A stretch of 34,672 nucleotides of DNA from positions 1 to 34,672 of the forward strand of contig NZ_MDFM01000042.1 in assembly GCF_002939985.1 (NCBI RefSeq). The letters run 5' to 3'. Position numbers and translations under genes: made by a program. Positions 1 to 6,847 of the stretch are shown here, piece by piece; position 1 is the first letter of the stretch, and each line of letters starts with the position of its first letter. The DNA is from Xanthomonas hortorum pv. cynarae. Its GTDB lineage: Bacteria > Pseudomonadota > Gammaproteobacteria > Xanthomonadales > Xanthomonadaceae. The notes under the pieces are model-generated. The model was not told the DNA's origin, searched no databases, and saw only the letters and a program-made list of their open reading frames with translations.

Positions 1-40
1 CGTCGGAGATATCGGTTGGATATGGCTTACGAGGCTTCAT
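1..40 (-). CDS. IS5-family transposase, N-terminal fragment
   Basis: Only 13 codons are in the window, reading MKPRKPYPTDISD from an ATG at 40-38. This basic, proline-rich opening is typical of a group of IS5-family transposases in Xanthomonas, as I recall them (similar to RKPYPxDxSDEEW). The DDE catalytic part would lie beyond the left edge. The call rests on a short recognised sequence and on the IS-like end just upstream. Confidence 0.55.
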   Translation of the reverse strand, partial: MKPRKPYPTDISD

Positions 41-83
41 CCGTATACGTTATCGTGACAAGGGCAAAGTTCATAACACGCTC
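1..83 (-). mobile_element. IS5-like insertion sequence, partial (5' end, runs off the left edge)
   Basis: The minus strand carries the beginning of a transposase (see 1-40). About 45 bases upstream of its start is the probable outer end of the element, reading GAGCGTGTT on the minus strand at 83-75. A TAA lies just outside at 84-86, which could be part of a short target duplication. The other end is outside the window, so the inverted repeat and duplication cannot be confirmed. The outer end was placed from its resemblance to the GAGCCTGTTC end at the right edge and from the abrupt break of a reading frame at this point. Confidence 0.6.
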
Positions 84-128
84 TAAGCTAGCTGCTATAA
101 ACAAAATTGCATATTTATTCGCTTTCAC
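84..128 (-). pseudogene. Start of an exported or membrane protein gene, cut off by the IS
   Basis: A GTG start at 128-126 has a strong AAGGAG ribosome binding site eight bases upstream (142-137). It opens a frame encoding a lysine-bearing N-terminus and a hydrophobic stretch (MKANKYAILFIAASL), which looks like a signal peptide or first membrane helix. After 15 codons the frame runs into the IS end at 83 and continues only as a short fusion that stops within the element. The rest of the gene is outside the window or lost. It follows the 241-705 gene on the same strand after 112 bases and may once have formed an operon with it. Confidence 0.4.
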
Positions 129-240
129 GACAACATCTCCTTGTGTCGATAGATCGTATTGAATTGACAGACAACCATCTGTCATTATTACCCAGTATGG
201 GCAATTCCATTGCCCGAGATTAATAGCCTCTCGGTAAATT

Positions 241-705
241 TTACTTTATTGAGCTGGGACGAAAGGAAGCTCGGCCATAAGCCATGCTGCCGCTTGTTAT
301 CATAAATCCATTTTCAGGATCCAACTCATGACGGTCATCAGCGTCATATTGCATCAGCATAAAAAGGCTATAAAATGCCTTGTCGAATATTTTCATGACA
401 GCTAGATGTTGAAGCATGACCTCTGGAACATGACCCTTTAAACTTATAAGCCTTTCAAAATAATCGGGGTCAGTTAAAAGGTTTGCGGCCTCAGCAATTG
501 CACCATGTAGCTCGGAGAGATCAGTCAATGCCCGCTGCTGTAGCGGCAGCGTGGACGAGTCCTGCGCAATCCGAAATGCGGCGCTTACGGCATCCCCCGC
601 AATTCTTACTAGCTTTGATACCCGCTCAGTAGGATCATCAACCTTGTTAAGGTCTTCGATCTGATTTCGTAGATGCTCGAGATCCTCTGGAAAACAGCGG
701 TCCAT
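241..705 (-). CDS. Hypothetical helical protein, 154 aa
   Basis: I do not recognise this protein. It has no signal peptide and no clear membrane segment. Most of the sequence looks alpha-helical, with heptad-like hydrophobic spacing in residues 1-90, an acidic N-terminal third, and a less ordered C-terminus from about residue 125. The start is supported by a GAGGAAG ribosome binding site just upstream on the minus strand. Its base composition is more AT-rich than the core genes further right, which fits an acquired gene. Downstream on the same strand is the remnant of a small exported-protein gene cut by an insertion sequence. A role in a toxin/immunity or defence locus is possible from the surroundings but is not shown by the sequence. 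Confidence 0.6.
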   Translation of the reverse strand: MDRCFPEDLEHLRNQIEDLNKVDDPTERVSKLVRIAGDAVSAAFRIAQDSSTLPLQQRALTDLSELHGAIAEAANLLTDPDYFERLISLKGHVPEVMLQHLAVMKIFDKAFYSLFMLMQYDADDRHELDPENGFMITSGSMAYGRASFRPSSIK

Positions 706-1452
706 CGCTTCCTCACAGGTAGTTACTTTTTCGGTTTTTTTGCGAACGCCATTCCCATATAGCTAGCAGATCACACTTATGCTTCGTTTACAATCACTGA
801 AAAGCAGCTGCCCGTTAGAGCCATGCCCCAGGCTGGCCGTGCCTGGCTCTGATCTTAGCGCTTCAAGCACGGAGCGATTTTTCATAGCCAGCGGATTCAA
901 CTGAAAGTAACTACATACAGCCTAACGAACTCATTGGCACGCTTACTTGCCTGATGCTTGATTCGAGCTAAGAAGCGGCTTCGGTTTAAATCCATTACTA
1001 GGGGCGTTGCCGGTACCATTGACCATCTGCGCCCATGTCTACCAAGACCTCTGCACCCAGGGCTTCAAGAACATGCATCATCGATTGGACGTGCTCTACA
1101 GATACGTCATGGATCTCAACATGCTCGCGCGCGAGTACTGAATCTTTCGATTTTCCGGCGCTGTGCTGGGGATGCACTTATTCCTCGCCGAAGGCGGCGC
1201 GCGAACTCAGCAGCGGCGTGCACTCCCTCAGATCGCCATTGAACGTCATCTACTCGCCACCCAACCACCGAGATCGTTGCCATGCGCGCCTAGCTGCTAT
1301 CAGACCGCCTAAGCGCGGTATAGCGCGATCCTCGCCGAGTCGTTCACCGCAGTCAATCGCTCCACGCCTCCGTGGCCAACGCCTGACCCCTCTGCACGGT
1401 CACATGCCTTATCGAATTCCGACTCCAGGCTCGCCGGTTGTCGCACGGTGCT
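706..1452. other. Degraded intergenic stretch with a probable broken reading frame
   Basis: No intact gene is supported here. On the plus strand, about 970-1311, one frame gives protein-like sequence (for example YQDLCTQGFKNMHHRLDVLY at about 1039-1098), then a stop at 1138-1140, then more open frame in the same phase to about 1311. It has no start codon with a ribosome binding site. This looks like the remains of a gene, but I do not recognise the family. The stretch also holds one copy of a dispersed repeat (1303-1340). Confidence 0.4.
1303..1340 (+). repeat. Dispersed intergenic repeat, copy 1
   Basis: This sequence begins GACCGCCTAAGCGCGG and ends GATCCTCGCCGAGT. A close copy with a few substitutions lies at 7175-7212, and a weaker partial match at about 7399-7415. 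All three are outside confident genes in the accessory part of the window. The function is unknown. Confidence 0.5.
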
Positions 1453-1677
1453 TTATGGGTCGCCGTGGCTGTGCTCCATGCGCCGGTCAAGGATTGCACG
1501 CACGGCATGGGCCGCATCGAAGATGGCTTGCCCGAGCGTGGGCAGGGTCTGCGCCTCCAGGCACTCCGGCTTGCTCATGGCGATGACGTCGCCATGAGCG
1601 ATGAGGCTGCGTAGCAGGCGGTCGAGCTGGTCGCGTTGGTCCAGCGTGAGATGCAAGACGACGGCGGGGTGCTCCAT
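1453..1677 (-). CDS. Small hypothetical protein downstream of SymE-like gene, 74 aa
   Basis: The ATG at 1677-1675 has a strong AGAGGAGGA ribosome binding site a few bases upstream on the minus strand. This argues for this start rather than the much longer open frame that extends to 2316. The protein is predicted to be helical, with an N-terminal Leu/Asp-rich segment (about 9-30) and an Ala-rich helix (about 48-66). It has no signal peptide and no membrane segment. It lies 110 bases after the SymE-like gene on the same strand, so the two may be co-transcribed and the protein could act with or against the toxin. I do not recognise a family. Confidence 0.55.
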   Translation of the reverse strand: MEHPAVVLHLTLDQRDQLDRLLRSLIAHGDVIAMSKPECLEAQTLPTLGQAIFDAAHAVRAILDRRMEHSHGDP

Positions 1678-1787
1678 CTGTGTCCTCCTCTGCGCGGTGA
1701 GCGGGAAGCGCGTACGGTGTGGCGATTGGCGTGTTGCGCTCGGCGCGGGGCGTGCGGGTGCGTGCTGCGCGTGCGCTGCGCACCTGG

Positions 1788-2138
1788 TTAGTCCGTAGGT
1801 GCGACGCTGACGACCAGCTCGCCATCGCGCAGGCGGATGTGGAGCTTGCTGCCGATGGTGAAGCCCAGTTGTTCCAGCCAGCGGCCGCGTAGGCGCAGCG
1901 TGGGGATGCGTAGGTCGCTGGCGGGGTAGTAGCCGTAGCCCACGGTGCAATGTTGCGGGGCACGCGGGTGGCCGGGGCGTGGGGGGCGGGGTTCGGTGCG
2001 GGGTTGGGGGATGGGGGTGCGCTCGACATAGGGCCGAGGCTTGATCGAGGGGTCGAGCGAGTGCCAGCCGATCTCGGTGGGTGGCAGCTCCGTAGCGCGC
2101 TTGCGTGCGGATATGGGACGGGATGTGGGTCGACGCAT
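1788..2138 (-). CDS. SymE-family toxin-like protein
   Basis: The protein has 116 residues. The C-terminal half, about residues 65-114, matches the SymE toxin fold pattern: YYPASDLRIPTLRLRGRWLE, then LGFTIG and a final beta-rich segment around RLRDGELVV. In Escherichia coli SymE is an AbrB-like SOS-induced toxin, originally reported as an RNA-cleaving protein, held down by the antisense RNA SymR. The N-terminal 64 residues here are basic and proline-rich and probably disordered. The ATG at 2138 follows AAGGAGGGC, a strong ribosome binding site. The leader upstream is unusually long and folded (see 2156-2335). I saw no LexA box. Whether it is toxic is inferred from the family. Confidence 0.75.
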   Translation of the reverse strand: MRRPTSRPISARKRATELPPTEIGWHSLDPSIKPRPYVERTPIPQPRTEPRPPRPGHPRAPQHCTVGYGYYPASDLRIPTLRLRGRWLEQLGFTIGSKLHIRLRDGELVVSVAPTD

Positions 2139-2155
2139 TGCAAAGCCCTCCTTGA

Positions 2156-2335
2156 CGAGCAGGCCCCGCCGCCGGGTGGCGACGGGATGTCGGGAGGTTA
2201 GAAACCGCAGACAGACGGCGGGCGTATTCCCCTTGCGGGTGTTGTATTAGCCGCCCTCCCGACGCAGGCAACGCGTCGGTTGCGCCCGCAAGAAACTGCG
2301 GGCACAAAAAACCCACCAGTCTTTCGGAGGTGGGT
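2156..2335 (-). promoter_or_regulatory. Structured 5' leader of the SymE-like gene, with alternative hairpins
   Basis: Read on the minus strand, four hairpins follow one another: a terminator (2335-2306), a GCCCGCA/TGCGGGC stem (2303-2284), a CCGACGC/GCGTCGG stem (2279-2259), and a longer-range GTCGGGAGG/CCTCCCGAC pairing (2263-2255 with 2197-2189). The last two share bases 2259-2263 and cannot form together, which is typical of an RNA switch. A TAATAC hexamer with a TTGCCT 16 bases upstream could be a second promoter inside the leader. The design loosely recalls the C4 antisense RNA leaders of phages, but I could not confirm membership in any RNA family. Confidence 0.5.
2306..2335 (-). terminator. 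Rho-independent terminator upstream of the SymE-like gene
   Basis: The minus strand has a perfect seven-base stem (ACCCACC/GGTGGGT, 2335-2329 and 2317-2311) with an 11-base loop, followed by a run of T. No convincing protein gene ends just before it, so it probably ends a short transcript or acts as an attenuator for the SymE-like gene. A TTGACA hexamer at 2401-2396 on the same strand, inside the perfect palindrome TGACATGTCA (2391-2400), may mark the start of that transcript. A good -10 was not seen. Confidence 0.65.
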
Positions 2336-2654
2336 ACCGCTGTCTGAGGAGTTTCTACGCTCCTTGGCGAAAAGACTGCTACGCGCTGCGTGACATGTCA
2401 ACTGGCTGATGCTGGCAATCTGGAAAGCGTTGATGGAAGATCCTTGCGTCAACGTTTGAAGCAGCATGGTCAGAGTTGGATTGAACCTTGAGAGAGTGCT
2501 GCTCCAAGCGCGTCCCCACCCTCCCGTAAATAGCTTTACGTTCCCTCGCTATCCATCACCATCGCGCCACTCAGATTCGGGCTCGGTAGTGCATGACACC
2601 GACGGCGCGAATGACAATTGGCCAGCATCGCAATGTCGCGTGAGTAGGATTCCA

Positions 2655-3344
2655 ATGATAAAAGTTAGCTTCCGAAGCCTGTTCCCTTTGCTGCTGCTTT
2701 CACTAGCGTTGCCAAGTGCATGCGCTCGCGCGCCTGGTGAAGCAGGACGGGATGCAGGCACGCCATCTGCTGCCACAGCGACGCCAGCCTCTCCAGAGAA
2801 AGGCAAGAGCACTGATAGCCGTTCCGATCCCGTCTCTGCCAACACCACTCCGCAAGAGCTGGAGCGCCGGCTGCTGCGCTTCATCGATGGCCTGACAATG
2901 CCAGCGGATCTGGACTACCCGCGAATGGAATCTGCACTTGGCATCAAGCTTGGGCCACCATCTGATCTGGCATACCCGTGGCGTGAAGCAAAAGACGTCG
3001 CTCTGGCCGATGGCTATGCGCTCTACGCGACACATCGCCCAACGAAGGATGGCTTCTCGCGGATCGAAGTTGCGGTGTCTTTGCCTAACCACGGCGATCC
3101 CACGCGCGTGCCTACGCCGACCTGCATCTGGCAAGCCGAAGCATTGTCCAAAACGCTCGAGGGCATGGGATACACACGCGGCGGCCAGCGACCCTTCCAG
3201 GGTGGATGGCTACGCCAGCATTGGCGTGCAATCAATCGCGGTAGCCAGATGTTCTCGGTCTCACTGCTCATCTATCGAGCCCATGACCAAAGTAGTCCAC
3301 AAGAGTGCGTTTACAGCGTGAAAATCGACGGAGGTAAGCCATGA
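2655..3344 (+). CDS. Predicted immunity lipoprotein (X-Tfi type) for the adjacent effector
   Basis: The protein has 229 residues. The chosen ATG gives a typical lipoprotein signal: a basic start, a leucine-rich core, and a cysteine at position 23 in LPSAC, an imperfect but plausible lipobox. Residues 24-75 are low-complexity and Ala/Ser/Thr-rich, like a tether, and about 80-229 form a globular domain I do not recognise. Its stop codon overlaps the start of the next gene (ATGA at 3341-3344), so the two are translationally coupled. In Xanthomonas, antibacterial effectors of the X-type IV secretion system commonly sit beside periplasmic lipoprotein inhibitors that prevent self-killing. The role is inferred from this arrangement and not from a recognised domain. 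Confidence 0.65.
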   Translation: MIKVSFRSLFPLLLLSLALPSACARAPGEAGRDAGTPSAATATPASPEKGKSTDSRSDPVSANTTPQELERRLLRFIDGLTMPADLDYPRMESALGIKLGPPSDLAYPWREAKDVALADGYALYATHRPTKDGFSRIEVAVSLPNHGDPTRVPTPTCIWQAEALSKTLEGMGYTRGGQRPFQGGWLRQHWRAINRGSQMFSVSLLIYRAHDQSSPQECVYSVKIDGGKP

Positions 3345-4792
3345 TCCCGGTTGATCCACGTATTGAACCCCTGCTTGCCCAGATGGCAAAAGATCCGGCG
3401 CTTCCTGCCGGTGCGGAGGCGAGCATCCGGCAAACAATCGCCGAGTCACCCTATCTGTCGAACCTGCTAGGTGATGCCATTGAGAAAGGTCGAATTGGCG
3501 CGATTGCTGTTTCGCATGGACAGAACAACGGCGGCCACTTCCAGGACGGTAAGGACGGCAAGGCGGGCACACTCAATATCAGTGAAGCAGCGTTCAAGGA
3601 CTTCGCAGGATCAGAGCGCATCGACTATCTGACCGAGGTCATGGGCCATGAAACGATGCACGGCGTATTGGCCCAGCATCGTGCCGACGCCCTTGCCGAG
3701 TTCGGCAAGAGTATGGGTAACCGGATGCAGGAAGCCTACGACAATCGGGAGCATCAGGTCGACCTGACTGGCCCTACCCGTGTTTACCTGGATTCGACTC
3801 GCGCAGACGAAGCACTGTCGGAAATCTCGGGAATGCGTGCCCTGCATGATCGAATCAAACATCTGAACCCTGAGATGCCCGACAGTGTGGTTGAGAGGGA
3901 GTTGCTCGACCGGTCGAGTAATCGGTGTGTCGTACGACAACCGAACGGCGCTCCGCAGTTTGCAGACGGACTGACCTACGATGCACTCACCAAGCACCCT
4001 TTTACCCGCGACGATGCGCTGACCAAATCTGTTGAGCACTGTTTTTACGACAGCAGTGGCACGCTAGGCCCACATGGCGATTCCGACTACCGCAACTACT
4101 ATGGCGTCAATCCGATCAGTCACATCGCGCAAAACTACGCGCATCTGGCGCATGACCGCCAGCCTCCGGAAGTCCGCATCGATCTCAAATCCTTGGGCCT
4201 GGACCCCAGACAGCTGGAGCGCAACGGGCTGGAGCTAGGGTCTGCGAAGACCTTCAACATCGTTGACCTTGGCAAGGACGGCTATGGCATGGTCCAACTC
4301 AAGGACACTGGCGCACGCGGCGTTAGTTCTCCCAAGTTTGCGACACCGATTGAGCCAGGGCGCGCATTGACGCCTGCAGAGGCGGGACACCCGGACCATG
4401 CCATGCATCAGCAGATCCGAAGCAAAGTGGAGCAGTTAGATGCAGCCAATGGCCGCACGTTTGACGCGACCAGTGAACGGATGACAGCGAGTCTGCTGAC
4501 GCTAGCCAAAGACAATGGGCTGACCCGGGTGGACCACGTGCTGCTCAGCGCAAAGACCGAGGATCTTCCAGCTGCACAAATGGTGTTCTTGGTACAGGGC
4601 AGACCGGATGACCCAGCGAAGTTGCGTGCACATATGCCCACCGTCGAAGCAGCCCAACGCCCGGTGCAGGAAAGCTTCTCGCAACTGGAATCCGTCAACC
4701 AACGTCTGGAACAAGATCGCGCGCGGGAACAGTCGCTAGAACAGCAGCGCTCGCAGGAGCAACAACCGCGCGGACCGACCCCGTCGCTGTGA
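3341..4792 (+). CDS. X-T4SS antibacterial effector (X-Tfe) with HExxH motif and C-terminal XVIPCD
   Basis: The protein has 483 residues. The C-terminal part (about 348-483) matches the XVIPCD secretion signal: a GHPDHAMHQQI entry, the VDHVLLS strand region, a second core ending in FLVQGRPDDP, and a glutamine-rich tail. XVIPCD directs proteins to the VirD4 coupling protein of the bacteria-killing type IV system of Xanthomonadales. The N-terminal part has HETMH at 103-107, a zinc-metallopeptidase-type HExxH motif, with Glu157 and Glu161 downstream as possible third ligands. Together this predicts a secreted zinc hydrolase, perhaps acting on the cell wall or on proteins of rival cells; the target is unknown. 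No signal peptide is present, as expected for this route. The overlapping upstream gene is the predicted immunity lipoprotein. Confidence 0.85.
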   Translation: MIPVDPRIEPLLAQMAKDPALPAGAEASIRQTIAESPYLSNLLGDAIEKGRIGAIAVSHGQNNGGHFQDGKDGKAGTLNISEAAFKDFAGSERIDYLTEVMGHETMHGVLAQHRADALAEFGKSMGNRMQEAYDNREHQVDLTGPTRVYLDSTRADEALSEISGMRALHDRIKHLNPEMPDSVVERELLDRSSNRCVVRQPNGAPQFADGLTYDALTKHPFTRDDALTKSVEHCFYDSSGTLGPHGDSDYRNYYGVNPISHIAQNYAHLAHDRQPPEVRIDLKSLGLDPRQLERNGLELGSAKTFNIVDLGKDGYGMVQLKDTGARGVSSPKFATPIEPGRALTPAEAGHPDHAMHQQIRSKVEQLDAANGRTFDATSERMTASLLTLAKDNGLTRVDHVLLSAKTEDLPAAQMVFLVQGRPDDPAKLRAHMPTVEAAQRPVQESFSQLESVNQRLEQDRAREQSLEQQRSQEQQPRGPTPSL

Positions 4793-4850
4793 GGCGATGA
4801 CGTGTCGCACCTATCATCATCAAACGGTTAGCGACCCCTCGCTTTCGACA

Positions 4851-4907
4851 AAGAACGGGGGGCTGACGCCCAATTGAATCTGACTCCGTTCTTCGGACCC
4901 CGTTCTT
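4851..4907. repeat. Inverted repeat between effector and BstA-like genes
   Basis: AAGAACGGGG at 4851-4860 is exactly complementary to CCCCGTTCTT at 4898-4907, with a 37-base loop that contains a further partial copy (CTCCGTTCTT). It lies between two convergent genes and might work as a weak shared terminator. The TGACTCCGTTCTTCGG wording resembles REP-like repeats of Xanthomonas. Confidence 0.45.
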
Positions 4908-4934
4908 CGCTTATTGGGTTATCCCAAAGCTAGT

Positions 4935-5888
4935 TTACGGCTTCGATCCAGACGGCAGCTTGGCAACTGCAGGCTTCGGCAAAGCAGTTGTGTTGTACAT
5001 TGTTCCAATCTTCAATGCTTCAACTTTACCACCGTTCAACACATTGGCTTTTGTCAGAATGTACTTGGGAAACTTTGTGAGCAAATAATCCTGCCTAAAC
5101 CACTGCCGGAAAAGAGGAAGAACGGCATCAGGATAAGCATTCGGCTTCTGAGGGTTACTCATTGATTGGGGATAATAGTCGGGATAATTGTGCTCGTACT
5201 GCGTCCTTTTCCCGTATTCTTTTTCAAGATTATTCTCAGACCAGTACTTGCCCCAAGCAATACCCACACTGATATCTGGCACGGTTTTGTGGTTTACCGT
5301 CAGATCAGCCTGAATTAAATCTACGACTAAGCCGGTGATTTCCTTAAAGATAGTAAAATAACCAGCTGGAGCACTGTCTTTCAGTATTGAAACGCGGTCA
5401 TTGTGATACTTCCACTTATCAGCTGGCGTATAGTTAAGAGACTCATAAATAAATTTCCGTAAGCCGAACGCCGCAAACTTGCGATAGCTCTCCAATGCCG
5501 TGTCGTTATCCGCCTTAGACTCAAACGCGTAGTATTCAAGGAACGCCATACAAACAACGTCAGGATAAGCAAAGTGTGTCGTGCCGTTCTGAACTGTTTG
5601 CAAGTGCAATTTTTCTTCGTAATACCCATTATTGAAAAGATAGGCTTTAAAGTACGAGATGCGGTCCTTGCCCAGAACCGTATCGTTGTAGTGATCCTCC
5701 CATTCCTTAGTAATCGTCTGAACCACATTACGGGATATCCCTAGGGCGCCAGCCAAACCTCGCTGCGTGAGGAAGGGGATGCCGTTTTCAAGAACTCCCA
5801 TCTCGATTCCATTCACGCCCTTCTGGACTTCTATTCCAAGATCCAAAGGGAGCTGAGTAGGGGCGGCCTGTTGCAGGGGATTACTCAT
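4935..5888 (-). CDS. BstA/KilA-N-like protein, possible phage-defence factor
   Basis: The protein has 317 residues and no signal peptide or membrane helix. About residues 39-60 look like a helix-turn-helix (FLTQRGLAGALGISRNVV). A central block includes TVQNGTTHFAYPDVVCMAFL (about 98-117), and a later block includes HNYPDYYPQSMSNPQKPNAY. The order and wording fit, from memory, the BstA family of prophage proteins, which have an N-terminal KilA-N-like DNA-binding region and abort infection by unrelated phages. A P63C-type phage protein is the main alternative. Base use is more AT-rich than the core genes, which suggests transfer. The ATG has a weak AGGAAA site upstream, and a perfect palindrome sits in the promoter (5919-5930). 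Confidence 0.5.
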   Translation of the reverse strand: MSNPLQQAAPTQLPLDLGIEVQKGVNGIEMGVLENGIPFLTQRGLAGALGISRNVVQTITKEWEDHYNDTVLGKDRISYFKAYLFNNGYYEEKLHLQTVQNGTTHFAYPDVVCMAFLEYYAFESKADNDTALESYRKFAAFGLRKFIYESLNYTPADKWKYHNDRVSILKDSAPAGYFTIFKEITGLVVDLIQADLTVNHKTVPDISVGIAWGKYWSENNLEKEYGKRTQYEHNYPDYYPQSMSNPQKPNAYPDAVLPLFRQWFRQDYLLTKFPKYILTKANVLNGGKVEALKIGTMYNTTALPKPAVAKLPSGSKP

Positions 5889-5918
5889 GGCTAATTATTT
5901 CCTTTATATAGTTTATTC

Positions 5919-5930
5919 GTGGCATGCCAC
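5919..5930 (-). promoter_or_regulatory. Palindromic operator candidate before the BstA-like gene
   Basis: GTGGCATGCCAC is a perfect 12-base palindrome 31 bases upstream of the start codon on the minus strand. It sits between a possible -35 (TTGTAT) and -10 (TAAACT, 16 bases apart), where a repressor would block transcription. It may be a self-control site, since the protein has a DNA-binding-like N-terminus, but this is inference. Confidence 0.45.
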
Positions 5931-6493
5931 CATACAATCGATAGCCCGTCCATCGACTGGTCAAGATGGCTGACATGCACCTTAATCCCTGAGCAGACCG
6001 ACTATTACTTCATTCAGCTTTGCACAACCACCGAGCCTTTCAGGCTAAATATTTTTGAATAACCATTAGCTGATAAATAACTTATCCTATTCCACGAGAT
6101 TAGCTGGCAGTTTGAAAGAACGATGGGCCTCGGAACTGCTCTTAACCTTATCGCCTGTCACCTCGATGCAGGGCTGGTCGACGCAGAAGCAGCGCAGCGC
6201 GCCGGCGCCGTCCCTGCTCAAATGACTACTACGAAACGCCCGTCACAAAAGGAGACCACGCTCGGATGCCGTCACTAGCTTTTCAACGTCAGTGCCTCAC
6301 GTGATGAGCTTTGTTGTATGTCAAGAAGGCATTTTATGATTTTTCCGTTCTCCTGATGGTGATATGCAAATCTAACGCTTGAATTATCCGACTTGGAACA
6401 ATGAGGTTTGGAGCAATATGGGCCAATGGAGCCTGGACCAGTGAAGCCAGGGTTACTTATAAGTTAAACCTGACCCCATTCCCCCCACCGAAA
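5931..6493. other. Low-density accessory spacer with a gene remnant
   Basis: This AT-richer stretch holds no intact gene that I can support. On the minus strand, 6242-6087 is an open frame without a start codon. It gives protein-like sequence ending in AHRSFKLPANLVE with a cysteine-containing segment before it (RCFCVDQPC), then a stop at 6089-6087. It looks like the C-terminal remnant of a lost gene of unknown family. Near 6469-6490 the wording CCTGACCCCATTCC resembles REP-like ends. Confidence 0.4.
6087..6242 (-). pseudogene. C-terminal remnant of an unknown gene
   Basis: About 51 codons are open with no ATG or GTG start, bounded upstream by a stop at 6245-6243. The residues look protein-like rather than random: a Cys-containing segment, a charged EVTGDKVKSS stretch, then SFKLPANLVE. 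No family was recognised. Confidence is low because short open frames occur by chance in this composition. Confidence 0.25.
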
Positions 6494-6730
6494 CTACTTA
6501 CTCTTTGGTGCGGCCTTCTTCGTGGCTACAGTCTTGGGAGCAACTTTCTTTTTTGCTTCACTCAATGCAACACGAAGTTCTTTCTTCTCTGCATCCTTCA
6601 CCTTGCCTTTTGCTTTCTCTGCGGCAAGGCTGGCTTTGAGCGCGGACAATTGCGCCAGCAGTCTATCTTCTCGAGGTGAGTGGTTCTTGCTGCCTAGCCT
6701 GCGGCCACCTGGGCTCTTCTTCGTTGCCAT
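6494..6730 (-). CDS. Small Lys/Ala-rich basic protein, 78 aa
   Basis: The protein is strongly basic. Residues 1-22 contain a GRRLGSKNHSPRE segment, about 22-62 form a probable coiled-coil helix rich in Ala, Lys and Leu, and the tail repeats KK and APK units in the manner of histone H1-like bacterial proteins. Such tails usually bind DNA or RNA without sequence preference. The ATG at 6730 follows GGGGAAG, an adequate ribosome binding site. A nucleoid-associated role is likely from composition alone; no defined domain was recognised. Confidence 0.65.
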   Translation of the reverse strand: MATKKSPGGRRLGSKNHSPREDRLLAQLSALKASLAAEKAKGKVKDAEKKELRVALSEAKKKVAPKTVATKKAAPKSK

Positions 6731-6800
6731 AACTTCCCCATGTTGTTGAACGAAAATACGGGTGATCTAGCTCGACCTGTTGCTACCTAACGCTGGAATT

Positions 6801-6828
6801 AAGCCGAGTTACGAAGCAACTTCGGCTT
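6801..6828 (-). terminator. Hairpin after the 6848-7132 gene
   Basis: AAGCCGA (6801-6807) pairs with TCGGCTT (6822-6828), and further partial pairing continues in the loop. It lies 20 bases past the stop of the gene on the minus strand. The T-run after it on that strand is poor (AATTCC), so termination efficiency is uncertain. Confidence 0.4.
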
Positions 6829-6847
6829 GAATGATTTATTAACCCTG

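Noticed and set aside
1453..2316. A 287-codon minus-strand frame and a 218-codon minus-strand frame
   Set aside because: Both overlap the SymE-like gene in other frames. Only the last 74 codons of the first, starting at 1677 after AGAGGAGGA, are supported.
2198..2467. Minus-strand open frame of 89 codons before the SymE-like gene
   Set aside because: It has no ribosome binding site and reads straight through the terminator and the hairpins of the leader. The stretch is better explained as structured RNA.
2586..2602. Partial match (ATGACACCGACGG) to the putative pectin operator
   Set aside because: Only the left half matches, and it lies upstream of an unrelated effector operon. Probably chance.
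6401..6749. Plus-strand open frames over the Lys/Ala-rich gene
   Set aside because: Phe/Leu/Ser-rich shadows of a lysine-rich gene on the other strand.
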